64,000 nt of DNA, taken from assembly GCF_002269385.1 (NCBI RefSeq), contig NZ_CP022957.1:2227001-2291000 (forward strand), written 5' to 3'. This DNA is from Maribacter cobaltidurans. GTDB taxonomy: Bacteria; Bacteroidota; Bacteroidia; Flavobacteriales; Flavobacteriaceae. Of this stretch, positions 23,915 to 31,678 are shown one piece after another (positions within the stretch are counted from its first letter, which is position 1; every line of letters begins with the position of its first letter). Below the pieces are notes generated by a model. The model searched no databases. It had not been told where the DNA came from and saw nothing but the letters and a program-made list of their open reading frames with translations. A program made the translations under genes and the position numbers.

Positions 23915-24712
23915 TTAAGAATTGGTCACACCAAATAGTATGGCGATTAAACCAACGACTAGACAATAGATAGCAAAATAAGAAAGTTTGCTTTTGCGAA
24001 CAAGTTGTATCATCCAGGTGCAAGCGACCAATCCTGCAATGAAGGCCGCCAAAAAACCTGCACCCATGGCCATATTGTTTTCGCCATTAAAATTGAGTTC
24101 TCCTCCAATAAGGTCCTTTGCAATCTTACCAAAAATAAGAGGTACTACCATTAAAAAGGAAAAACGTGCGGATTTTGATTTGTCTACGCCCAATAAGACG
24201 GAAGTCGAAATAGTGGCCCCGCTTCGGGATATACCTGGTAGCATGGCAATGGCCTGTGAGATACCAATGATCAATGCACTTCCAAAACCTACCTTTTTAC
24301 CCGTATCCTTTGCTTTATCGGCAAAATATAAGAGTACCGCAGTAATCAGCAACATAAAACCAACGAACATGACATTCCCCCCAAAAAAGGCTTCCAACTG
24401 CTTCTCAAAAAATAGGCCCACAAAAACGGCCGGTAACATGGAAACGATGATCTTGACAGTGAATTGGCTTTCCTCGTTCCATTTAAATTGGAATAGCCCC
24501 CTTATAATCTCCCAAATATCCTTTCTGAAGACCACAATGGTACTTAATGCGGTAGCAAAATGTAAAATCACGGTAAATAACAAACTTTCCTCGGGAACGG
24601 AGTTGTCTCCCAAAATAGCCTTGCCCAATTCTAGATGTCCGCTTGAGGAAACGGGTAGGAACTCGGTCAGTCCTTGAACTATTCCGAGAATAATTGCATC
24701 AATGATATCCAA
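23915..24712 (-). CDS. uppP: Undecaprenyl-diphosphatase
   Basis: 265 residues, an integral membrane protein with about eight helices. The two family motifs are present: GLTEFLPVSSSGHLELG (E17, H26) and LPGISRSGATIS (R163), which together form the active site. It removes a phosphate from undecaprenyl diphosphate to recycle the lipid carrier for peptidoglycan and O-antigen synthesis; overproduction gives bacitracin resistance. It starts 1 nt after the DUF3098 gene, so it is translationally coupled. Confidence 0.97.
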   Translation of the reverse strand: MDIIDAIILGIVQGLTEFLPVSSSGHLELGKAILGDNSVPEESLLFTVILHFATALSTIVVFRKDIWEIIRGLFQFKWNEESQFTVKIIVSMLPAVFVGLFFEKQLEAFFGGNVMFVGFMLLITAVLLYFADKAKDTGKKVGFGSALIIGISQAIAMLPGISRSGATISTSVLLGVDKSKSARFSFLMVVPLIFGKIAKDLIGGELNFNGENNMAMGAGFLAAFIAGLVACTWMIQLVRKSKLSYFAIYCLVVGLIAILFGVTNS

Positions 24713-24713
24713 A

Positions 24714-24977
24714 TTATGCTTTCTTTTTATGTGGATTCAAAAGAATGGCATAGACCTCTATTCCCAGTCCGATTAAAACCAGGGTAGGTGCCAACCGTAT
24801 CCTTCTAAAGTTGAAGATTTCCGGGTTAAAGACATTAGGGTCATCGCTACCTCCGCCGCTCATCAAGATAAAGCCCAATGACATACACGCCAATCCTATG
24901 AACATGAAAAGGTAATTTTTCTTTTGAAAAATAAATTCATGTTTTGGGCTTTGTTCAACTTTGTTCTTTTTGCTCAT
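24714..24977 (-). CDS. DUF3098 membrane protein
   Basis: 87 residues with two transmembrane helices (about 20-40 and 62-80) around a short loop containing GGGSDDPNVFNPEIFNFRRIRLAP, the DUF3098 signature. Function unknown. In Bacteroidota it is found between ftsX and uppP, as here (9 nt after ftsX, 1 nt before uppP), suggesting a role in envelope growth or division. Confidence 0.88.
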   Translation of the reverse strand: MSKKNKVEQSPKHEFIFQKKNYLFMFIGLACMSLGFILMSGGGSDDPNVFNPEIFNFRRIRLAPTLVLIGLGIEVYAILLNPHKKKA

Positions 24978-24986
24978 GGGGCAAAT

Positions 24987-25865
24987 TTAATAATATAATT
25001 CGTCTGTTCTTAAATTTAAGAAACGTTGGGTGGCAAAGTATGTGCTGAGCAAGGAAATAATCATCCCCAAAAGAAAAACACCTACTAAAAGAATTACGAG
25101 TATCAAGGGGTCTTCCAAAAGTCCCAGATCTTGAAAATTGGTGTTTACATAATAGATGACCCCCGCTATGGCAATAAGAGCAATGAGGGCCCCCAACATT
25201 CCCAACTTTATGTTCTGCCAGATAAATGGCTTGCGAATAAAACTCTTGGTGGCACCTACCATTTGCATGGTCTTGATGATAAATCGTTTGGAATAAATGG
25301 AAAGCCGTATGGAACTGTTGATGAGCAATACCGCAATTACGGTGAAAATGGCACTGGCAACCAAGATCCAAAAGCCTATTTTTTCTACGCTTTTGGCTAC
25401 CATGCCAACCAATACACGATCATAGCTCACTTCGTCCACATAGCTTTTTTCTTCAAGTGTGGCGGCGATTTCCGCTACCTTCTCTGAAGTGACAAAGTCA
25501 GCGTTCAATTTAACATCAATGGAATTTTTTAGGGGATTGTAACCCAAATAGTCCACAAAATCCTCACCAATTTCTTTACTATGTTGAGCGGCCGCCTCTT
25601 CCTTGGAAACATAGGTGGCGGATTTGGTGTATTCTGACATGGCCAAGGTCTTTTGCAATTGCTCCACTTCTATTTCCTTGGCATTCTCCTTTAAGAAGAC
25701 AGATATGGTAATCTGTTCCTTGGAACGATCGGCCATTTTTTTGGTGTTCAGTACCAAGAGCCCTAGAATACCCAATAGAAATAGTACCAAGGCAATACTT
25801 AATACGACCGAGAAATAGGACGAAATCAATTTTCGTCTTTGATATCTTTCAAATGCTTTGCTCAT
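24987..25865 (-). CDS. ftsX: Cell division protein FtsX
   Basis: 292 residues from the ATG at 25865 (MSKAFERYQRRKLISSYFSV). The layout is that of FtsX: one N-terminal helix at about 20-40, a periplasmic domain with the pattern ITISVFLKENAKE, three more helices, and a C-terminal permease core (SIRLSIYSKRFIIKTMQMVGATKSFIRKPF) typical of the family. FtsX with the ATPase FtsE controls peptidoglycan hydrolases at the septum. ftsE is not in this window. An upstream 18-residue extension is not supported. Confidence 0.93.
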   Translation of the reverse strand: MSKAFERYQRRKLISSYFSVVLSIALVLFLLGILGLLVLNTKKMADRSKEQITISVFLKENAKEIEVEQLQKTLAMSEYTKSATYVSKEEAAAQHSKEIGEDFVDYLGYNPLKNSIDVKLNADFVTSEKVAEIAATLEEKSYVDEVSYDRVLVGMVAKSVEKIGFWILVASAIFTVIAVLLINSSIRLSIYSKRFIIKTMQMVGATKSFIRKPFIWQNIKLGMLGALIALIAIAGVIYYVNTNFQDLGLLEDPLILVILLVGVFLLGMIISLLSTYFATQRFLNLRTDELYY

Positions 25866-26016
25866 AGTAACCGATAGTGATGTAAAAATAGAAAAGTAAT
25901 ATGAAATGAGCCATAACAAATCGTGATACTCAACTAGAAGTTGAATAGGGAATTATATCTGACCGATTTTTAAAATAAAAACTAACAGATAAAATGAATC
26001 ATAAAACCTATAACTA

Positions 26017-27969
26017 TCATCGCTTTAGTGAAAAGTGTCCTTTTAGAACCAAAGTGTCCAATTTAATACGATACCAATAATCGGCTTCTGGCATGGGCGA
26101 GCCTATAAAGTTACCATCCCAAGAAGCGTTATCACCCTTGGCGAACTTCAATAACTTTCCATATCTGTCAAATATCGAAAACTCTACCTGATCAAAGAAT
26201 TCTATGCCCTCGGGTTGTAGCACCTCATTATACGTATCTCCATTGGGGGTGAAAAAGTTAGGAACAACCACATGAATATATTCCGATGTAATAACACCGC
26301 AGTTATTTTTGTCACGTATGGATATGGTGTATCGTCCTCCGGTTATGTCCGTCAAGATGGGACTGTCCTGAAAATTGATCCCATCCAACGAGTATTCAAA
26401 ATCTCCTTGGTTTTTGGTTTTTATATTGATAGAACGTCCATCGGAAGTAATGGTTTCCAGTTGGGGGACATCTATCTTTTCCAATTGAATGGTTCTGGTG
26501 TTGGAGCAGCCATTGATATCCGTTACGGTTACCGAATACTCCCCAGGCGTATTTACGGTAATTTCCTTGGTGGTTTCTCCGGTACTCCAGGCATAGCTTA
26601 CATTGTCGATTTCTGCCGATAATAAGGCCATGTCACCTTCACAAAAAGATTGGTTGCTGTCAAAGACCTGTGGTAACGGATTAAAGGTCAAGGTAATTGC
26701 CGTTCTGGAGTTGGATGGGCATGTAATTTCGGTGGAGTTGGTTTCTACATAGTAGGTTCCCGCAATCGTTGGGGAGAACGTAGAACTGTTTTCCAAAAGA
26801 AGGTTTCCGCCAGACGGGGCGTCGTACCAATTTACCGTGTATGTATCCGGACTCTGAACGGATAACATGGCGGTTTCATTTTCGCAAACGGTAACATCCC
26901 CATTGCTAATAGGTGGAGGAGGAACAGCTACAATTTTGATTTCAAATACATCGGATAGAACATTGCACAGGTCGTTGGACACATTTATGGGATCCTCTGC
27001 AACCTTTACACGATAAAAACGGGTAGTGTTAATTGATGGGGTAATGTAGGTGTTGGACGTTTCACCAGCAATATCCGTCCAATTTTGGTTATCCGTACTT
27101 TGTTGCCATTGGTAAGCATGGGTCGAGAATATGGAATTGTCTGGATTGGCCACCAAAGTCGCAGAAACCGATCCTTGATTTTCGCAGCTAATTAGGTTAT
27201 CCTCGCCCAAGCCTGTATTGACCGTGACGGAATCGCCGCAAGATTTAAAGACGATGTCGTCAATGGCCAAATCGTTACCGCAGCCGCCATTACTGTTGTT
27301 TCGCATTTTAAGGATGACGGAAGTCTGTCCCGGAAGTGTTTGAAATACAAGGGCATATTGCTCCCAGGTAGCGGACGCTCTGTCCGGTATGTTGCCCGTA
27401 TCGCCCTGAGCCAGAAGATTTGTGTCCGTCTCATCCCATATCTGAAACCGTACGTTTACAGGGATACTATTTCCCTCACACCCTCCTTGGGGCTGTAAAT
27501 TTACCAACCAAGATGAAAACTCATAGGTGGTATTTTCGCAAAGGCCTACCACCTCTCTTTGATAAAACTCCCCGGCCGTAAAACTGGCATTAACGATAAA
27601 GGCCTTTCCATTAGTGTCGCCTGGCGTATGGTCTTCCACGTTTTGCCAATCAAAATAATTGGTAGTGCTAGAAATGGTATAGTCCCCGTCATTGGGAGTT
27701 CCCGTGGTGAAATTATAGGTCGTGGTGCCGGGCAGAAGTTCAGGGCCATCAGTGGTACCAAACCCAAAGTCCTCCGTGAAAATAGGGTCTCCGGAACTCC
27801 CAGTACAAAACCCCAGTTGTGCCTTAGCTTCTATGCAGGTCAATGCAAGGAACAGGAGAAAACAAAGTAAGTATTTGGGACTTGCTGTATTCACAGGAAT
27901 AAAGATACGGTTTTGGTATAGAAAGCGTCCATTTTTTAGCGGTACAGAATCAAGGTTGTAATTCGTCAT
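26017..27969 (-). CDS. T9SS type B sorted surface protein (gliding-motility-associated C-terminal domain)
   Basis: 650 residues from the ATG at 27969; an ATG six codons upstream is also possible. A long N-terminus precedes a signal helix (about 30-50, LLCFLLFLALTCIEAKA). The mature part holds a cysteine-containing lectin/jelly-roll-like domain (about 55-245), Ig-like or PKD-like repeats (VCENETAMLSV..., FCEGDMALLSA..., GEYSVTVTDINGC), and ends with a type B sorting domain (FFTPNGDTYNEVLQPEGI...ISIFDRYGK-type, last about 85 residues). It is exported by the type IX secretion system and anchored or released at the cell surface. The ligand is unknown. Confidence 0.92.
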   Translation of the reverse strand: MTNYNLDSVPLKNGRFLYQNRIFIPVNTASPKYLLCFLLFLALTCIEAKAQLGFCTGSSGDPIFTEDFGFGTTDGPELLPGTTTYNFTTGTPNDGDYTISSTTNYFDWQNVEDHTPGDTNGKAFIVNASFTAGEFYQREVVGLCENTTYEFSSWLVNLQPQGGCEGNSIPVNVRFQIWDETDTNLLAQGDTGNIPDRASATWEQYALVFQTLPGQTSVILKMRNNSNGGCGNDLAIDDIVFKSCGDSVTVNTGLGEDNLISCENQGSVSATLVANPDNSIFSTHAYQWQQSTDNQNWTDIAGETSNTYITPSINTTRFYRVKVAEDPINVSNDLCNVLSDVFEIKIVAVPPPPISNGDVTVCENETAMLSVQSPDTYTVNWYDAPSGGNLLLENSSTFSPTIAGTYYVETNSTEITCPSNSRTAITLTFNPLPQVFDSNQSFCEGDMALLSAEIDNVSYAWSTGETTKEITVNTPGEYSVTVTDINGCSNTRTIQLEKIDVPQLETITSDGRSINIKTKNQGDFEYSLDGINFQDSPILTDITGGRYTISIRDKNNCGVITSEYIHVVVPNFFTPNGDTYNEVLQPEGIEFFDQVEFSIFDRYGKLLKFAKGDNASWDGNFIGSPMPEADYWYRIKLDTLVLKGHFSLKR

Positions 27970-28082
27970 TATCTTTTCAACTTTCATCGAATAGGCCTAT
28001 TTTTGTGCCCTAACGAAATTCTGGCCTAGAGTGGCGACTTTTAGTAAGTGCAACCCGTACCGGTCAAACTTTTAGTACTGTG

Positions 28083-31000
28083 ATGATGAATTACAATTTC
28101 AACGAAATTGAGGCCAAGTGGCAAAAATATTGGGCGGAAAACCAAACTTTTAAGGCAGAAAATGATTCCGAAAAGGAAAAATTCTATGTCTTGGATATGT
28201 TCCCTTATCCCTCTGGAGCGGGGTTACACGTGGGGCATCCGCTAGGATATATTGCCAGTGATATCTATGCGCGCTATAAAAGACATAAAGGATTTAATGT
28301 GTTGCATCCGCAAGGCTATGATTCATTTGGATTGCCGGCGGAGCAATACGCAATCCAAACAGGGCAGCATCCAAGAAATACCACAGAAATTAATATTGAA
28401 GGGTGTTTAGATACGAAAGGAAATATTCTATCGAAGTACGTAAATGAGGATGGAAGCATTAAAGAAGTAGCATTAATAGACAAATCAAAAAAGGTGTCTA
28501 TTAATGATAACGGTTATAGAGACAATATAATTAAAGGTTACAGGAGGCAACTTGACAAAATTGGCTTTTCCTTTGATTGGAGCCGGGAAGTACGTACTTC
28601 GGACCCCAGTTATTATAAATGGACCCAATGGATTTTTATTCAATTGTTCAATTCCTGGTATAATATTGATACAGATAAGGCAGAAGACATAGAAAGTTTG
28701 ATCCAGATTTTTGAAAAAGAAGGAAATACCACGGTGAATGCGATATGTGATGACGATACTCCTGATTTTACTGCGGAAACATGGAATGCATTTTCCTCCA
28801 AGGAAAAACAGGCCTTACTTTTAAAATATCGACTTACGTATTTAGCTGATACCGAAGTCAACTGGTGCCCTGCCTTGGGTACGGTTTTGGCCAATGATGA
28901 AATTGTAAACGGGGTTTCAGAGCGTGGTGGCCATCCTGTGATTCGGAAGAAAATGACCCAGTGGAGTATGCGGATAACGGCCTACGCCCAACGTTTGTTG
29001 GACGGGCTGGATAAAATCGATTGGCCGCAACCACTTAAAGACTCCCAGACCAATTGGATTGGGCGTTCTGAAGGAGCTTCTGTCACTTTCAAAGTTTTGA
29101 ACAATACGGTCACTGAGCGTAGCCGAAGTGACGAAAATGTGATTTCGACTCCGCTCAATCACCCATACGAAATAGAGGTCTTCACTACCCGGCCCGATAC
29201 CATTTTCGGAGTTTCTTTTATGACTTTGGCACCGGAGCATGAACTGGTGTCCAAAATCACGACCCCTGAACAAAAGGATGAGGTTGAGGCCTACATCGAG
29301 GCTACGGCGAAACGTTCTGAACGAGATCGCATGGCGGATGTTAAGACCATCACAGGTGCCTTTACGGGCGCCTATGCTGAGCATCCCTTCACCAAAGAGC
29401 GGGTGCCCATTTGGATTGGGGATTATGTGTTGGCGGGTTATGGAACTGGCGCTGTGATGTCCGTTCCCTGTGGTGATCAGCGGGATTATGATTTTGCGAA
29501 ACATTTTGATATTCCTATTCCCAATATATTCAAAGGGGTGGATATTTCAGAGGAAGCTTTTGCCGATAAGGATAATACCGTAATCGCCAATTCCGATTTC
29601 TTGAACGGGCTTCCCTACAAAAAAGCGGTAAAACACGCCATTTTTGAACTTGAAAAAATAGGACAGGGAAAAGGAAAGGTGAATTATCGTTTGCGCGATG
29701 CGGTTTTTAGCAGACAACGGTATTGGGGCGAACCCTTCCCGGTCTATTATGATGCGGATGGTATGCCTCAGATGATTGAAGAGCAGTATTTACCCATTAC
29801 CTTACCCGAAGTGGAAAAGTACCTCCCAACAGAAACAGGGGAACCTCCTTTGGGCAATGCTACGGAATGGGCCTGGGATAGCCTCAAGGCGGAAGTAGTG
29901 AATAATGAACGTATTGATCATAAGAATGTATTTCCATTAGAATTGAACACCATGCCGGGTTGGGCCGGAAGTTCCCAGTATTTCAATCGCTATATGGACT
30001 CGCATAACGATGAGGAAATTTTTTCCCAGGAGGCCATTAACTATTGGCAGGATGTGGATCTATATATTGGCGGTAGCGAACATGCTACGGGGCATTTGTT
30101 GTATTCCCGTTTTTGGCAAAAGTTTATGTTCGATAAAGGATTGGTCCCCAAGGACGAGTTTGCCAAAAAGTTGATCAATCAGGGAATGATTACCGGGACG
30201 AGTGCTTTTGTATATGGTTTTTGGGTTTCATTTAGCCATTACAACACACCTCAAGATTTGGAGAAGGAAGACAAAACCAGAGCCTATCCGGTTCAACCTG
30301 ATTTTCTATTGATTTTGTCTAAAGAGAAGTTTGAAATTGTCGAACAAACGAAAGATTATATAGAATTTGAAAACTGGATTGAACAGAAATTTTCTGATTA
30401 TAAAAGTATTAATGGTATAGATAAAAATGTATCACAGAATGTTTTTGAATTAACTCCAATAGCCCTTCATGTAGATGTTTCTCTGGTAAATGCTTCTGAA
30501 GAGCTTAACAAAGAAGGTTTTCTCAATTGGAGAGAGGAGTTCGACAATTCAGTTTTTTATGAAGAAGGAAATTATATTGTCGGTCGTGAAGTCGAAAAAA
30601 TGTCCAAATCCAAATACAACGTGGTCAACCCTGATGCCATTTGTGAAGAATATGGAGCGGACAGTCTAAGGTTGTACGAAATGTTCCTAGGGCCCCTGGA
30701 GCAATCCAAGCCTTGGAATACGGCAGGGATTACTGGGGTACATTCTTTCTTGAAAAAACTTTGGAGGCTTTATCACTCCGGTCCTAATGGAGAATTCTTC
30801 GTGTCGGACACCCCTCCTTCGGAGGGGTCGGGGGAGGCTTTCAAGACCCTACACAAGACCATAAAAAAAGTAGAGGAGGATATCGAAAACTTCAGTTTTA
30901 ATACTTCGGTATCAACCTTTATGATTTGTGTCAACGAACTTTCCGCGCAAAAATGCAATAGCAGGGCAATTTTGGAACCTTTGGCTATTTTGGTTTCTCC

Positions 31001-31292
31001 ATATGCTCCCCATATTGCGGAGGAGCTTTGGGAGAAATTGGGACATACTACATCCATTGCTACAGCTCCTTTCCCAAAATTTGAGGAAAAGTACCTGATA
31101 GAAAGCAGCAAGGAGTATCCTATTTCCTTTAATGGTAAAATGCGGTTTACAATGGAACTGCCTATGGAGATGACCAAGGAGGAAATTGAAGCTGCCGTGA
31201 TGGCCCATGAAAAAACCCAACAACAATTACAGGGAAGAACGCCCAAAAAGGTCATTGTGGTCCCTGGTAAAATTGTGAACATCGTAGGGTAG
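28083..31292 (+). CDS. leuS: Leucyl-tRNA synthetase with extra in-frame insertions
   Basis: 1069 residues from the ATG at 28083 (28086 is equally possible). Signature HIGH is HVGH at about 50-53 and KMSKS at about 840-844 (EKMSKSKYN); the editing domain has EVFTTRPDTIFG and the GTGAVMSVPCGDQRDYDFA motif. It charges tRNA-Leu and proofreads it. The protein is longer than I expect for the family (about 920-1000). Extra material is at about 107-152, 344-361 (two 24-nt palindromes read in frame, VTERSRSD and VISTPLNH), 713-795, and near 911-920 (a C/G hairpin read as TPPSEGSG). Catalytic motifs are intact, so it is expected to work; it is the only leuS seen here. Confidence 0.97.
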   Translation: MMNYNFNEIEAKWQKYWAENQTFKAENDSEKEKFYVLDMFPYPSGAGLHVGHPLGYIASDIYARYKRHKGFNVLHPQGYDSFGLPAEQYAIQTGQHPRNTTEINIEGCLDTKGNILSKYVNEDGSIKEVALIDKSKKVSINDNGYRDNIIKGYRRQLDKIGFSFDWSREVRTSDPSYYKWTQWIFIQLFNSWYNIDTDKAEDIESLIQIFEKEGNTTVNAICDDDTPDFTAETWNAFSSKEKQALLLKYRLTYLADTEVNWCPALGTVLANDEIVNGVSERGGHPVIRKKMTQWSMRITAYAQRLLDGLDKIDWPQPLKDSQTNWIGRSEGASVTFKVLNNTVTERSRSDENVISTPLNHPYEIEVFTTRPDTIFGVSFMTLAPEHELVSKITTPEQKDEVEAYIEATAKRSERDRMADVKTITGAFTGAYAEHPFTKERVPIWIGDYVLAGYGTGAVMSVPCGDQRDYDFAKHFDIPIPNIFKGVDISEEAFADKDNTVIANSDFLNGLPYKKAVKHAIFELEKIGQGKGKVNYRLRDAVFSRQRYWGEPFPVYYDADGMPQMIEEQYLPITLPEVEKYLPTETGEPPLGNATEWAWDSLKAEVVNNERIDHKNVFPLELNTMPGWAGSSQYFNRYMDSHNDEEIFSQEAINYWQDVDLYIGGSEHATGHLLYSRFWQKFMFDKGLVPKDEFAKKLINQGMITGTSAFVYGFWVSFSHYNTPQDLEKEDKTRAYPVQPDFLLILSKEKFEIVEQTKDYIEFENWIEQKFSDYKSINGIDKNVSQNVFELTPIALHVDVSLVNASEELNKEGFLNWREEFDNSVFYEEGNYIVGREVEKMSKSKYNVVNPDAICEEYGADSLRLYEMFLGPLEQSKPWNTAGITGVHSFLKKLWRLYHSGPNGEFFVSDTPPSEGSGEAFKTLHKTIKKVEEDIENFSFNTSVSTFMICVNELSAQKCNSRAILEPLAILVSPYAPHIAEELWEKLGHTTSIATAPFPKFEEKYLIESSKEYPISFNGKMRFTMELPMEMTKEEIEAAVMAHEKTQQQLQGRTPKKVIVVPGKIVNIVG
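29109..29132 (+). repeat. Palindromic repeat copy 1, inside leuS
   Basis: 24 nt: arms GTCACT / AGTGAC around GAGCGTAGCCGA. It is exactly eight codons and in phase, read as VTERSRSD in the editing domain region. Six nt later a second copy lies in opposite orientation with different but still complementary arms. Confidence 0.85.
29139..29162 (-). repeat. Palindromic repeat copy 2, inverted, inside leuS
   Basis: 24 nt: on the minus strand arms GTGATT / AATCAC around GAGCGGAGTCGA, 10 of 12 core bases as in copy 1. In phase it reads VISTPLNH. The arms changed in a compensatory way, so the hairpin itself is conserved. Confidence 0.82.
30810..30828. repeat. C/G-rich palindrome inside leuS
   Basis: ACCCCTCC / GGAGGGGT with loop TTC, a perfect 8-bp hairpin, followed by GGGGGAGG. 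It is read in frame as part of SDTPPSEGSGEAF in the C-terminal region, a low-complexity segment unlike the flanking conserved sequence. It resembles REP-like repeats that I recall from flavobacterial intergenic regions. Confidence 0.65.
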
Positions 31293-31328
31293 CGCGCTTT
31301 TAAGTAGAGCGAAGTATATTAGTTTTTG

Positions 31329-31380
31329 TTAGGTCGAGTCTTTCGACTACGCCCTAGATAAACTTCAATTCGAGACCTAA
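31329..31380. repeat. Related palindromic repeat after leuS
   Basis: Outer arms TTAGGTC (31329-31335) / GACCTAA (31374-31380) enclose GTCGA-GTCTT-TCGAC (31333-31347) and CGACTACGCCC. The minus-strand core GGGCGTAGTCGA resembles the GAGCG(T/G)AG(C/T)CGA core of the two repeats in leuS, so this is probably a third, intergenic member. It may also serve as the leuS transcript end. Confidence 0.5.
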
Positions 31381-31540
31381 TTTTATATTGGAAAAATCGG
31401 GTTACCTCTCTATTGTGCTCGAGGAGGCAGTATGTTATAATTGAAATGGGCCGCAGTAGATTTTTTAATATCATACTCTCCTTCTTCAATCTTTCTATTG
31501 AATTTGGAGGGTATTTTGTTTTAAAAACAAATTATTTTAA

Positions 31541-31570
31541 ACATACCCCCCTAAATTTAATGGGGTATGT
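31541..31570. promoter_or_regulatory. 9-bp inverted repeat upstream of ald
   Basis: ACATACCCC / GGGGTATGT separated by 12 AT-rich nt, centred about 123 nt before the ald start. No T-run follows, so an operator is more likely than a terminator. The Lrp-family gene 2 kb downstream is one candidate regulator. Confidence 0.45.
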
Positions 31571-31678
31571 TGTCAAAAAATAGACTTTAATTGAATTAAC
31601 CCCTCCTTTTATCGAATATTTATTCCTTAAAAATTAAAATTATCGCACCTTTACCCCGTAATTTAAAAATTGACCATT

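Larger units (their letters stand above)
31293..31678. other. Intergenic region between leuS and ald
   Basis: No coding frame or RNA gene is visible. It holds a palindromic repeat cluster (31329-31380) and a 9-bp inverted repeat (31541-31570), described separately. The rest is AT-rich. Confidence 0.6.

Noticed and set aside
23988..24677. Long frame (229 codons) antisense to uppP
   Set aside because: Mirror of a strongly conserved membrane protein gene; the composition of the predicted protein is a typical antisense artefact.
28917..29504. 195-codon frame antisense to leuS
   Set aside because: Shadow of the LeuRS editing domain; no independent features.
28398..30465. Inteins as the explanation for the LeuRS insertions
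   Set aside because: The inserts are 46-82 residues, too short for an intein, and lack the Cys/Ser start and His-Asn end motifs.
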